From: Pseudomonas sp. MTM4
GTDB lineage: Bacteria; Pseudomonadota; Gammaproteobacteria; Pseudomonadales; Pseudomonadaceae
Direction of reading: 5' to 3'
Length of the DNA: 64,000 nucleotides
NCBI RefSeq assembly: GCF_019355055.1
Contig: NZ_CP048411.1
Span: 1,984,001 to 2,048,000, forward strand
Positions 9,190 to 18,163 of the stretch are shown here, piece by piece. A program made the position numbers and the translations under genes. How positions within the stretch are numbered: the first letter of the stretch is position 1; every line of letters begins with the position of its first letter. Below the pieces are notes generated by a model, which worked only from the letters and a program-made list of their open reading frames with translations, was not told the DNA's origin and did no database searches.

Positions 9190-9822
9190 CTACCTCGCGG
9201 CACCGGCCAGAAAGCCCTTGGCAAAGGTGTCTAGTGGTTGGGCGTTCTGCGCCAGCTTGGCGCGTAGTACTGCGCCTTCCCAGCCAATCCAGAAATAAGC
9301 GGCAAGCGCATCGCAATCGCTGTCGGGCTCCAGCTGCCCGTGGTTGACTGCCTGAACCAGGCAATTGGCCAGCCGGTCTTGCCAGTCGAGGAGGACATCC
9401 TCCAGTGCTTGGCGAAAACTGGCGGGTAGTGCCGTGATCTCCTGACCAAGGTTGCCGACCAGACAACCTCGGCGAAACTCATGCTTGGCCATGCCGGCTT
9501 TGGCATCATCGACGAAATTGCTCAGGCGTTGCAGGGGCGGTACCTGATCGTCCAGCAGCCAGCGATCCAGTTTGCGCGCGAAATAAGCGGCATAGCGCTG
9601 CAGCACCTCTTGGACGAAGGCTTCCTTACTGTCGAAGTAGTGATAGAACGAACCCTTTGGTACGCGCACGCGCTTCAGGACGGCATCTATGCCGGTGGCG
9701 GCAAAACCCTGTTCGGTCAGCACTTCCATGCCGCAACACAGTAATGCCTCGCGAGTGTCGTCAAAGCCTCTCGCGACTTTGGGTGGTCGGCCACGGCGGG
9801 CTTGGGGCTTTGAAGTAGTCAT
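9190..9822 (-). CDS. acuR: TetR/AcuR family transcriptional regulator
   Basis: 210 residues. It has an N-terminal RRGRPP basic tail, the TetR helix-turn-helix GIDAVLKRVRVPKGSFYHYF (about residues 43-62), and a C-terminal ligand domain of the AcuR/TetR_C type with CLVGNLGQE. AcuR represses acuI and responds to acrylate-like ligands. Two copies of TAGAC-N5-GTCTA flank it, one in its own promoter region and one before acuI, which supports autoregulation and control of acuI. The family is certain. The acuR name rests on the adjoining acuI. Confidence 0.82.
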   Translation of the reverse strand: MTTSKPQARRGRPPKVARGFDDTREALLCCGMEVLTEQGFAATGIDAVLKRVRVPKGSFYHYFDSKEAFVQEVLQRYAAYFARKLDRWLLDDQVPPLQRLSNFVDDAKAGMAKHEFRRGCLVGNLGQEITALPASFRQALEDVLLDWQDRLANCLVQAVNHGQLEPDSDCDALAAYFWIGWEGAVLRAKLAQNAQPLDTFAKGFLAGAAR

Positions 9823-9832
9823 GGGAATACAT

Positions 9833-9847
9833 TAGACCGACTGTCTA
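9833..9847. promoter_or_regulatory. Putative TetR operator upstream of acuR
   Basis: Perfect inverted repeat TAGAC-cgact-GTCTA, 10 bp upstream of the regulator's start. Same arms and spacing as the site before acuI at 9157-9171. Confidence 0.65.
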
Positions 9848-9899
9848 CAATGTCAACATTCTGTCTGCTTGTCGTAAATGCGGTTTGGGATTCAGTGCT

Positions 9900-10076
9900 T
9901 TATGCATGGCCAAACGTCTGCTCTGCCGTTTCCAAAGCGTCATCTACCTCGATCCCGAGATATCGACGGCATAGCCGGTAGCGTTGTTCATATGGGGTTC
10001 CTATTAGTTGGACGTTTCGGATGAAGTCGTTGACGGCTGGGTGATGGTCTTGCGAGACGATCTCAATAGGAGGCAT
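9900..10076 (-). CDS. Small hypothetical ORF (58 aa), possible gene remnant
   Basis: The gap between acuR and the next reductase holds one open minus-strand frame that continues without a stop upstream of the ATG back to about 10142. That suggests the 3' end of a decayed gene rather than an intact one. The product starts MPPIEIVSQDHHPAVNDFIR and ends with a charged helix-like tail. I do not recognise it. The rest of 9848-10162 shows nothing supportable. Confidence 0.25.
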   Translation of the reverse strand: MPPIEIVSQDHHPAVNDFIRNVQLIGTPYEQRYRLCRRYLGIEVDDALETAEQTFGHA

Positions 10077-10162
10077 TTCAAGGCGCTCACTGAATCGCTC
10101 ATGGGCGCTACTCTTGAATCCAGCATTGGCTACCTACCGCATGAGCCGGTAGCCAGATACCG

Positions 10163-11182
10163 TCAGAAGCCCTCCAGAACGATCTTGCCCTTTGCCTTGC
10201 CGCTCTCCAGCAAGGCATGGGCGCGACGTAGGTTTTCGGCGCTGATACGCCCGTAGTTTTCGCCAACGGTGGTGCGCAACACACCCGCATCGATCTGGCG
10301 GGCCACTTCATTGAGGATGTTGTGCTGCTCCTGCATGTCCTCGGTCTCGTACAGCGAGCGCGTGTACATCAGCTCCCAGTGCAGCGACAGGCTCTTGCGT
10401 TTGAGCGGTACGACGTCCAGCGTGGCCGGGTCATCGATCAGGCCCAACCTGCCCTGTGGCTTCAGTGACTCGATGATCTGCTCGTAATGCCGATCGGTCT
10501 GCGTCAGGCTTGCGACGTAGCTGACCTGCGGAAGGCCGATGCGCTTGAGCTCTTCGCTCAGTGGTTTGGTGTGATCGATCACGTAATGGGCGCCGAGTTC
10601 GGTGACCCAGGCCTGGGTTTCAGGGCGCGAAGCCGTACCAATGACGGTCAGGCCGGTCAACTGACGCGCCAGCTGAGTCATGATTGAACCCACCCCGCCT
10701 GCAGCGCCAATGATCAGCAGCGTTTCGCCACGGTCGGTGGTGTCGCGCGCTACGCCGAGGCGATCAAATAGCAATTCCCAAGCGGTCAGAGACGTCAGGG
10801 GAAGCGCCGCGGCCTGGGCGAACTCCAGCGACTGTGGCATCGATCCGACAATGCGCTCGTCTACCAGCTGCAACTCACTGTTGCTGCCCGGGCGGATCAG
10901 CGACCCGGCGTACCACACCTTGTCACCGGGCTTGAACAGCGTTACGTCGGAACCGACCGACTTGACCACGCCGGCAGCGTCCCAACCGAGGATGCGCGGC
11001 TGTGTTTCGTCTGTATGCGGCACGTAGCCCTGGCGGACTTTGGTATCGACCGGGTTGACCGATACGGCCTTGACTTCTACCAGCAGGTCGCGCGGCCCCG
11101 GCACTGGCTCGGGTAGATCGATCTCCACGAGGGCGTCAGGGTTCTCAACAGGCAGGCATTTGAAGTGTGCAATCGCTTTCAT
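10163..11182 (-). CDS. Zinc-type alcohol dehydrogenase-like / quinone oxidoreductase (MDR)
   Basis: 339-residue medium-chain reductase. It starts with the GroES-like domain (VSVNPVDTKVRQGYVP, GWDAAGVV) and has the Rossmann loop IGAAGGVGS. The catalytic zinc ligands of true alcohol dehydrogenases are not evident, as in zeta-crystallin-like quinone reductases. It is the last gene of a minus-strand run starting at xenA, 10 bp after the small monooxygenase. Likely an NADPH-dependent enone or quinone reductase; the substrate is unknown. Confidence 0.82.
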   Translation of the reverse strand: MKAIAHFKCLPVENPDALVEIDLPEPVPGPRDLLVEVKAVSVNPVDTKVRQGYVPHTDETQPRILGWDAAGVVKSVGSDVTLFKPGDKVWYAGSLIRPGSNSELQLVDERIVGSMPQSLEFAQAAALPLTSLTAWELLFDRLGVARDTTDRGETLLIIGAAGGVGSIMTQLARQLTGLTVIGTASRPETQAWVTELGAHYVIDHTKPLSEELKRIGLPQVSYVASLTQTDRHYEQIIESLKPQGRLGLIDDPATLDVVPLKRKSLSLHWELMYTRSLYETEDMQEQHNILNEVARQIDAGVLRTTVGENYGRISAENLRRAHALLESGKAKGKIVLEGF

Positions 11183-11192
11183 TCGGAGCTCC

Positions 11193-11486
11193 TCAGGAGA
11201 CGCGGTACATTTTCATGACGGAGAATTTTTCGGCGGCGCGCTCGATAACCGGCAGCGCTGCCTGGAAATGCGGGGTGGCCTCGTGCGCAGTCAGCGCCGC
11301 TTCGTCTCGCCACTGCTCAACCATATGGAAGGTGCGAGGCTGTTCTGCATCTTTATGAAAGTCGTATTGGATGCAGTCCGCTTCGGCGCGACTTGGGCCT
11401 TGCAGATCCTGCAGCGTCTGCTGGAGCTCATCTTCGGAGCCGGCCTTGGCGACCAATGTGGCAACCAGTGTGAGTGGGGTGCTCAT
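11193..11486 (-). CDS. Antibiotic biosynthesis monooxygenase (ABM) domain protein, putative quinol monooxygenase
   Basis: 97 residues, the size of YgiN-like ABM proteins, which act as cofactor-poor dimeric quinol monooxygenases. Typical features are a first strand ending in VAKAGSEDEL, the central CIQYDFHKD, the HMVEQWRDEAAL strand-helix and the HxxxPHFQA segment. It sits between two MDR reductases, matching the frequent pairing of YgiN-like proteins with quinone reductases. Confidence 0.8.
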   Translation of the reverse strand: MSTPLTLVATLVAKAGSEDELQQTLQDLQGPSRAEADCIQYDFHKDAEQPRTFHMVEQWRDEAALTAHEATPHFQAALPVIERAAEKFSVMKMYRVS

Positions 11487-11584
11487 CGAACCTCCTGTCT
11501 GTGCATGTGTGAAAGACGCATCGAACTGGCATGGGCTTACCGAAGGTGACCCTACCGGCCATGCCGCGAAGACCTGAACGTGGT

Positions 11585-12574
11585 TTACAGCGTTACAACA
11601 ATCTTGCCCACCTGGGCATTCGATTCCATGTACCGGTGAGCCTCGGCCATCTCGTCGAAGCTGAATGTACGGTCGATCACCGGACGCAGCTGTCCAGAGG
11701 CGAGCCCTTCATTGATGAAGTGCTTGGCCCGTTCGAGTTTTTCTCGATTCTGGGTGATCTCGAACAGCTGATAACCGCGCAGCGTCAGATGCTTGCCGAG
11801 CAGGTCCATGACCGACACAGGGATATCCCGAGTGTCCAAAGCGCCGTACTGGAAGAAGATGCCGTGGTTCGCTAGCGCCTTGAGCACCAAGGCCACTTCG
11901 GGTCCGCCAACGGGATCGAAGGCCATGCGAGCGCCTTTGCCATGAGTCACCGTCATGACCTCAGCCACCATGTCCTGCTCCTGGGTCGCGATGACTGCCG
12001 CCGCCCCCGCTTGAAGCAAGGCTTCGCGCTTGTCGCTGGTGCGGGTCAGCGCCACAGGAACGGCGCCCACCATGTTCGCAATCTGGATAGCGGCAAGCCC
12101 CACGCTGCTGGACGCCGCACGGATCAGCACAGCCTCCCCGGCCTGCAGCCCACCGAGCTCGATCAATGCGCCATAGGCGGTGACAAACTTCATCCAGGTC
12201 GCTGCTGCCTCCGTGAAAGAGAGCACTTCCGGGTGTTTGACCACCGCGTGAGCCGGTGCGTTGACCAACTCACCGTACAAGCCGTATTCGTCAAAGGAGA
12301 ACGCGGGCACTACGCTGACCACATCGCCAACAGCGAAGCCGACCACACCGGGCCCCACTGCAGCCACGTTCCCAGCCGCTTCATAGCCCAGCATGGCGGG
12401 AAACGTCGGTTCGATGACGTACTGGCCTGTGCGGTACATCACTTCAGCCCGGTTGATGCCGAGCGCCCTGACGTTGATTTGAACCTCGTTCGCGCCGGGA
12501 GCTGGCACGTCGATCTCGTCGATCTGGAGAACCTCCGGTTCACCGGTGCGATGAAAGCGTATGACGCGAGACAT
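11585..12574 (-). CDS. Zinc-independent MDR / NADPH:quinone reductase
   Basis: 329 residues with NRAEVMYRTGQY and GYEAAGNV in the GroES-like domain, then a cofactor domain with IRAASSSVGLAAIQ and FDPVGGPEV. This is the crotonase-independent quinone reductase (Qor-like) branch. It lies 124 bp after xenA and 98 bp before the ABM gene, all in one direction, so it probably belongs to the same ArsR-controlled unit. Substrate not known. Confidence 0.82.
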   Translation of the reverse strand: MSRVIRFHRTGEPEVLQIDEIDVPAPGANEVQINVRALGINRAEVMYRTGQYVIEPTFPAMLGYEAAGNVAAVGPGVVGFAVGDVVSVVPAFSFDEYGLYGELVNAPAHAVVKHPEVLSFTEAAATWMKFVTAYGALIELGGLQAGEAVLIRAASSSVGLAAIQIANMVGAVPVALTRTSDKREALLQAGAAAVIATQEQDMVAEVMTVTHGKGARMAFDPVGGPEVALVLKALANHGIFFQYGALDTRDIPVSVMDLLGKHLTLRGYQLFEITQNREKLERAKHFINEGLASGQLRPVIDRTFSFDEMAEAHRYMESNAQVGKIVVTL

Positions 12575-12698
12575 AGCGTAATCCTCAGCTATCTATCGGA
12601 AGGACCGAGCCATGAGCGGCTCAGCCAGGTAGCCACCAGCGCTCATAGCGCTGGGGCAGCGGGCGATCAGGCCAGGTCAGCCGTCTCGCACCGGCGGG

Positions 12699-13790
12699 TC
12701 ACTTGTAGCGTTCAAGCCAGTGAGCATAGGGAGCCGGCAAGGTCCAGGACGCACGCTCTACGCCCAGCTCTTGGGCGGCAAGATAGGACCAATTTGGATT
12801 GGCCAGATGTGCTCGCCCAATCATCGCCAAGTCCAGCTGACCGCTCTTGACCGCTTCTTCGGCAACGCTTGGCGTGCCGAAGCCCCATGCCGAAGCCACT
12901 GGTATCCCCGCCTCACGCTTCACGCGCTGGGCAACTTCGCCCATGAAGCCAGGCGCCCAGGGAATGTTGGTTTCAGCGATGGTGAAACCAATGCTGACGC
13001 TCAGCAGATCCAGGCCACCATTTTTGAAGCGACGTGTCAGTTCGATAGCCTCGGTCAGCGTCTGTTCGTCCCGGCCGTCGTATTCGATAACCCCTAGACG
13101 AGCGGTTAGCGGCAGGTGCTCCGGCCAAACCTCACGAACAGCCGCCAGCGTTTCAAGCAGGAAGCGGCTACGGTTGTCGAAACTGCCGCCGTAGGCGTCA
13201 TCGCGATGGTTGGAGTGTTCGGACAGGAACGACTGGGCCAGATAACCATGGGCGAAATGCAGCTCCAGCCACTCGAAGCCAGCGTCACGCGCACGGCGAG
13301 CGGCTGCGACGAAATCCTCACGCACACGGGCAATGTCTTCCAGCGTCATGGCTTGCGGCTGCTTGGCCAGGTGACCGCCAAAAGCTATGGCCGATGGAGC
13401 GATGGTCTGCCAGCCACGGGCGTCATCTTCAGCGATGTGGTCATCGCCTTCCCATGGACGGTTTGCGCTTGCCTTGCGACCGGCGTGGGCGATCTGCAGG
13501 CCGGGGACCGAGCCGGCTGCCTTGATCGACTGCACCACCGGTACGAAGGCCTGGGCCAGCTCATCGTTCCAAATACCCGCACAGCCAGGAGTGATCCGCC
13601 CTTCTGGCGCTACAGCGGTTGCTTCGACAATCACCAACCCCGCCCCGCCACGCGCAAGGGAGGCGTAGTGAACTCTGTGCCACTCGTTGATCAGGCCATC
13701 GTTTGACGAGTACATGCACATAGGGGGAATCGCAATACGGTTGCGAAGCGTGACGTCTTTAAGCGTGAAGGGTTGGAACAGCGCAGACAT
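12699..13790 (-). CDS. xenA: Xenobiotic reductase A / old yellow enzyme (YqjM-like)
   Basis: 363-residue FMN-dependent ene-reductase, very close to P. putida XenA as I recall it. It starts MSALFQPFTLKDVTLRNRIA and has IPPMC, where the Cys is the redox-tuning residue of the XenA/YqjM class. Other family motifs are QIAHAGRKAS, LHFAHGYL, SEHSNHRDD, YGGSFDNRSRFLLE and the C-terminal PAPYAHWLERYK. XenA reduces activated alkenes and nitro compounds using NAD(P)H. It is transcribed divergently from an ArsR-type regulator with a palindrome between them. Confidence 0.93.
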   Translation of the reverse strand: MSALFQPFTLKDVTLRNRIAIPPMCMYSSNDGLINEWHRVHYASLARGGAGLVIVEATAVAPEGRITPGCAGIWNDELAQAFVPVVQSIKAAGSVPGLQIAHAGRKASANRPWEGDDHIAEDDARGWQTIAPSAIAFGGHLAKQPQAMTLEDIARVREDFVAAARRARDAGFEWLELHFAHGYLAQSFLSEHSNHRDDAYGGSFDNRSRFLLETLAAVREVWPEHLPLTARLGVIEYDGRDEQTLTEAIELTRRFKNGGLDLLSVSIGFTIAETNIPWAPGFMGEVAQRVKREAGIPVASAWGFGTPSVAEEAVKSGQLDLAMIGRAHLANPNWSYLAAQELGVERASWTLPAPYAHWLERYK

Positions 13791-13825
13791 TGGTTTCTCC
13801 GAGGGTTGTCTATTACGTTAATTCG

Positions 13826-13841
13826 ATAGTATTCGAACTAT
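13826..13841. promoter_or_regulatory. Putative ArsR-family operator between xenA and its regulator
   Basis: ATAGT-attcga-ACTAT inverted repeat in the 68-bp divergent gap. AT-rich palindromes of this size are typical ArsR-family binding sites. It could control both directions. Binding is inferred. Confidence 0.55.
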
Positions 13842-13858
13842 GGAGATAGAGCAAACCC

Positions 13859-14176
13859 GTGTATGCTTCGTTCATGCGCCCCTACAAACACCCTCCCGTC
13901 ACTGAATTCGTCCTCGAGCGTCTGCTATACGCCTTGAGCGATCCTGTGCGCCTGGAGATCGTCCGACGCCTTGCCGAACTGGGCGAAGCCAGCTGTGGCG
14001 AATTGGACGGTGGCCGACCAAAGTCCACCATGTCCCATCACTTCAGGGTGCTGCGAGATGCCGGGTTGGTCCAAACCCAAACCATCGGCACGACCCATAT
14101 GAACTCGTTGCGCAGGGATGATTTGAACAATCGATTTCCTGGTTTGCTCGAGACGATCTTATCTCAGCGCGGCTAA
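13859..14176 (+). CDS. ArsR-family (winged helix) transcriptional regulator
   Basis: 105 residues from a GTG start with GGAG at 13843; an in-frame ATG at 13874 is the alternative. The winged-helix core reads ALSDPVRLEIVRRLAELGEA, then the recognition region KSTMSHHFRVLRDAGLV. No metal-binding cysteine motif (such as CVC) is visible, so the inducer is more likely organic than a metal. It is divergent to xenA and probably represses the xenA operon. Confidence 0.85.
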   Translation: MYASFMRPYKHPPVTEFVLERLLYALSDPVRLEIVRRLAELGEASCGELDGGRPKSTMSHHFRVLRDAGLVQTQTIGTTHMNSLRRDDLNNRFPGLLETILSQRG

Positions 14177-14404
14177 GGCTGGCTTGAGAGTCAATTCATC
14201 GAGGAAGACGCTGAAGACGGCCTGCTTCGAAACCCTGGGCTCCAGTGAGCTCAGGGACTACCTCGCCGCTGACTGCGGAAGCATGACTAGTCCCGACGTA
14301 AACGCCTTACCCAGATGGCCTCAATCGAGCAGCTGGAGCGTTTCGCTTGTGCGCAGTATCGGTGGCTCGTCTACAGATTACGCCGCTTACGACAGGCCGC
14401 TAGT
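14177..14404. other. No gene recognised
   Basis: Between the ArsR gene and the MITE-like element no credible coding sequence was found. A short open frame on the plus strand has no recognisable protein and no ribosome-binding site. Confidence 0.4.
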
Positions 14405-14590
14405 GGCCGATTCTGTTGAAAAAGTCGGTCTTGGCCGGAGCCGCCTTTTCAGAACTCAAAAAACGCACGATTTGGGCGTTGCTGCGTGAAAACCAAGACA
14501 GTTCAGTCTCCCGTACGACTCAGATTTCAACGTAGGCAACGCTCTTTTGTGGTCAGAAATCGCAAAGGGACTTTTTCAACAGAATCGGCC
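14405..14590. mobile_element. MITE-like element, 186 bp with perfect 22-bp terminal inverted repeats
   Basis: The left end (14405-14426, starting ggccgattctgttgaaaaag) and the right end (14569-14590) are exact reverse complements over 22 bp. The interior has no open reading frame of note. If the palindromic GGCC at each end is a target duplication, the repeats proper are 18 bp beginning GATTCTGTTG. It is a non-autonomous element whose parent IS is not in this window. The 160 bp to its right up to the recombinase gene show nothing else. Confidence 0.75.
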
Positions 14591-14750
14591 GCAAGCTGCC
14601 GGTGAGCGACACCCATGTGTCCAAGATTACGTAACAGATACCTGAGCGTTGACGACGTAAAGGTGGAAACCGCTATCAAAACCAGAGCTAGATACAAACG
14701 CTCTATAGCCTAAGGAATTCATGATTGTCCGCTGAAATGACCACATCACC

Positions 14751-15644
14751 TCAGCCGTCAGCGACCTCAGTCCTACGATCCAAGTCTCGCTGATCATTAA
14801 GAGCCACGGCGTCCGCACGCATTCGAGCAGGCACTGTATCTCTCACCTTTGAAAAGTCAGCATCGCTTGCAGGCTTAACCTTAACCGCTTCTGCACGTCC
14901 AAATCTTTTATCGCCATAGCGGCTAATCGAATCGGTAGCCTGGTGCCCCATGACGTATGCCATTTCTATTGCGGACATGCCTGAGGCTTTCAGATTTGAG
15001 CCGAACTGGTGACGAAGTGTGTACATACTCGGCACCTTCCTCCTACCGAATAGCTCAGTAGCGACTTGGTGAAGCGCAACGCGTATTGAATCCATACTGC
15101 GCGGCTGACATTTAAAAGCAGCGAGAGCGTTTCTCAAGATATTGCAGACGTCTCCATCAGCCTCAAGCGTTCGGCTAGCGCCGCGTAAACCGTTGTGGCT
15201 AAGCTTTGCACCGGATATATGGATGCGCCGGCCATCGATAGAAATTCCGTTAAGCTCGCATGGTCGCGCTCCGGTAAGAGATATCACCATTAAAGCTCCC
15301 GCTTCGACAGGCATATCTCGTTCAGCCAGACACCGTAGCCACGCTTCGAAATCAGCGGTAGAAAGCTTCTGCGGACGTCGCTGCTTTTTCTTTCGCGGCA
15401 GATTTAACACAGTGACCGGATTGAGCGTACGATTGATTTCTTGGGCAGCCCAGAAATTTCCTCGATGCTTTTGATCAAACGCCAAAGCGTTACGTAGGCG
15501 CCGATAATAATCCGGGCGGTAATCAGGGGCCGCCCGTAGTAAAGCACCAATAATATTGAGCTCATCAAGCTCAACGCCCTGCATCCGAGTCGCATAAAAA
15601 TTACTGGCCAAACTAATATAGGCGCTTTGAGTCTCTGCATTCAT
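14751..15644 (-). CDS. Tyrosine recombinase / integrase-like protein
   Basis: 297 residues from the ATG at 15644. The longer frame to 15689 would add a low-complexity Asn/Lys run from an AT-rich tract, so I prefer the shorter form. Catalytic-domain motifs are SLTGARPCEL (first Arg), the TLRHQFGSNL box (second Arg; the usual His three residues before it is Tyr here), and GHQATDSISRYG, which supplies the last His and the nucleophilic Tyr. It probably served to integrate an island or excise a segment. No attachment site or tRNA was found beside it. The preceding 270 bp are AT-rich and non-coding. Confidence 0.78.
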   Translation of the reverse strand: MNAETQSAYISLASNFYATRMQGVELDELNIIGALLRAAPDYRPDYYRRLRNALAFDQKHRGNFWAAQEINRTLNPVTVLNLPRKKKQRRPQKLSTADFEAWLRCLAERDMPVEAGALMVISLTGARPCELNGISIDGRRIHISGAKLSHNGLRGASRTLEADGDVCNILRNALAAFKCQPRSMDSIRVALHQVATELFGRRKVPSMYTLRHQFGSNLKASGMSAIEMAYVMGHQATDSISRYGDKRFGRAEAVKVKPASDADFSKVRDTVPARMRADAVALNDQRDLDRRTEVADG

Positions 15645-15914
15645 ATTATTCTTCTTATTATTATTATTTGCGTGACACATGCCACACAATCAATTATTGC
15701 AAATACGAAAACAAAAAAACAACAACCAGAGCATTATTTTTTATATAACCCCAAAAGCCAAACATTGCAAAGGTGCAAAAATTCTATCCTTTCTATATCG
15801 CATTCCGGACTTTGGTTCGTTGGCCAAGGACGATATCGTATCCACAACGCTCACTTAACCATAAAATAATACATGCGCAGGCCATGACATCACAGAACTC
15901 CCCGATACAGTTGC
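15645..15914. other. AT-rich intergenic region
   Basis: Markedly AT-rich with poly-A and TTATTATTATT runs, unlike the neighbouring genes. No gene, tRNA or clear repeat was found. It separates the recombinase from the DUF262 pseudogene and probably holds the recombinase promoter. Confidence 0.5.
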
Positions 15915-17719
15915 TCACAGCCCCCAGTAATACTGCTTGATCTTCTGCGCCATCAGCCTACGACGTTCAGCCAGAAACTCATCAAACCGTTCAGGCCGGT
16001 AGGCGGCCAATTCTTCCGGTAAGCAGTTGGCGGCCAAGTTGCCTTTGAGGTCATCCAGGCAAGTGATGGCTCCATAGCGTGCTTCACCCGACTCACACTG
16101 GGCTAACACATCGGCCATGTAGGTAGCCGGTGCGGTATGGCCAATTTTGATGTTCACTTCCTGCTGTACAAACACGAAGTTAGCCACCTGGTTGTACCTG
16201 CTCTTGGCCAACCCTCGATTCTTAAGGAAGTTCTTCGGGAAGATATGGTGGATGTCGCCATGATGCGTGAGCATGTCACGCACGGTGATGTCCTTAGACA
16301 GGAAGCCCTTGTCACCCCGATTGGCCTGCGCGGCCCAGAACACCTTGATGGCCGGAGCATTCACTGAAGAGGTGTTCAGCGCCTGCGGCAAGCCGAAGTC
16401 CCAGAAGGCGTCGGAAAGGTCAGCCGATTCGATCTCCGCCAACACATCAGCAAACGGCCGGTCGTGTACAGCTTTGATGTCCTTGTCGAACCGTGACTCC
16501 GGCGATCCAGAGTAGCGGCCAGTGAGCAGCGACATCACGAACCAGCGACGCACCCAGCTTTCGATATTGGGATTGTTGCCTAGGTCGCGTTTGAGCTTGA
16601 GATAGAGCACGTAAGCAAAGTTCAGTGCGTTTACCGAGCCGATCAGTGAGCTGTCCACGTAGCCAGCCGAGCGGATGATCATCAGGAAGCGCTTGAAGTG
16701 CGTCTCGTTGATGAACTCCCTGACTCCTTCGCTCAGGGTCTTGAAGGACGCTTCCTCGATTTCCTTCTCATAGCTGCGGGTTTCAAAGTTACGGCCAGAG
16801 AGAAGCCCGACCAGATCCGACAGCCTCCCACGATTGAACTTGGTAGTGAACGCTACCCGCAGCATGTCCGAGTAGCTGGGGTCGTAGAGGTCGTCGTTCT
16901 CACTCTTCAGCCAGCGCATAGCTTTGAAGTAATCGGTCTGCACGAAAGTCTTATCGTTGTTCTCGATATGCGCGTAGAACTCCGGCGCGATGGACAGGTG
17001 GCAAAAGTAGTCAATGGCCTTGCGCAAGGTGTTGCCATCAAACTCCTCGTTGGCCGCGATCTTCGACATGACGAAGTCCGCCTGGCTGAGCACCACGCCC
17101 TTTGAGTTGATGCGGATAAAGATTTCGGTCACCGTCTCGATGTCGAGGTCCGCCGCCAGTTCGATCAGGCCGATTTGCTTCTTGGTAATATCGCACAACC
17201 TGTCCAGCCGCTCGTAGACCAGATCCTCGCTCACCCCGGCATTAGCGGCGACATAGCCTGGCACTAGCTTATGCGCCTTCAGCTCACCACTAACGATAGG
17301 TGCGATATCGGCAAACCACGCTTTGTCCTTCTCGATGGCCGGGTTACTAACTTCGAAGCGCTCTTCCATGGGGTGGAAAGCGATGCGAATACGCACCTGT
17401 TGGTAATCTTGGTTGATCACCTGCTGCCCGGCGATGGCAGCAGTCAGCGCCGTCACCCGCTGCTGGCCATCGATCAGCACCTTCTTCCCCTCGGCCAGCG
17501 AGCCATCCTTGAGCTTCACCGTGGGGTTTCGCCAAGCAATGATGTAACCGACAGGAAAGCCCTGATACAGGCTGTCCATTAGGTCTCGAACCTTTGTGGC
17601 ATCCCACTGAAAGGACGCTGGATTTCTGGAATGGCGATTTCGCCGGATTTAACCCAACTCAGCAGAGTTTCGATCAGGTGTTGGTTGACGGAGTACTTTT
17701 GTGAAGAGATGGTGCTGAT
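15915..17719 (-). pseudogene. DUF262 + HNH (GmrSD/DUF1524-like) protein, frameshifted and cut by an IS fragment
   Basis: The intact part (ATG at 17579 down to 15915, 554 aa) has the DUF262 core [13 protein letters not shown] and a C-terminal HNH-type motif [12 protein letters not shown], as in GmrSD-like, often phage- or modification-directed nucleases. Upstream of 17579 the expected N-terminus is present in two frames. One gives [13 protein letters not shown]; then, after loss of one base near 17615, the other gives [16 protein letters not shown]. The frame is open further upstream without a start until the IS3-type fragment at 17720. So the gene lost its start to an IS and also carries a frameshift. 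A 1-bp sequencing error could explain the frameshift but not the IS. Confidence 0.82.
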
Positions 17720-18002
17720 TGTCGTGGTCTACTGATCCCGGACACCGATTTAGGCGAAAATCTCGCCGTTAGAGAAGCGTCTGATGAGCAAGCAACGACG
17801 TACGATTTTCACTGAGGATGTGTCCGGCTCGATTGACTTTCCGGACATGCAGTCTGACGGCACAGGAAGCTCAGCGGGATATCAGCCACTAGCTGATGCA
17901 CCGCTACAACTGGATTAGACCCCATCAATTCAACGATGGGCTACCTCCAGCGGTAGCCGAAGAGGAACTTAACCCACTGTCCGGGATGGGTTAACCACTT
18001 CA
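17720..18002 (+). mobile_element. Internally deleted IS3-family element (same family as 30753-32010)
   Basis: Its left end (tgtcgtggtctactgatccc) and orfA start (ATG at about 17784, encoding MSKQRRT) match the complete copy at 30753. Its right part matches the 3' end of orfB (HRYNWIRPHQFNDG-type coding around 17900-17950) and the right end. About 1 kb of the middle is gone. It cuts the DUF262 gene and lies in the same orientation as the copy at 30753, bracketing the urease region. The following 160 bp to the binding-protein gene carry nothing recognised. Confidence 0.85.
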
Positions 18003-18163
18003 AAAGTCTGAGCTTAGGTAAGAACTATGGTGCCGCTGCACCTCTATGCATATCAAGGTGCAGCTTGGAATAGGCTTGCCTGAAAACTGCGGAAAGGCCT
18101 CTCCGCACGCATTGTTCCAGAAGCTCGCTCGCCGACTCTTGTTTGATCATGGGAACGAATCGA

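Noticed and set aside
11942..12850. A 302-residue plus-strand frame
   Set aside because: It is opposite the MDR reductase and xenA genes, both well supported, and has no motif.
14751..15644. An integrated element with attachment sites at the recombinase
   Set aside because: No tRNA gene or flanking direct repeat could be found by eye between 13.8 and 18 kb, so no att sites are claimed.
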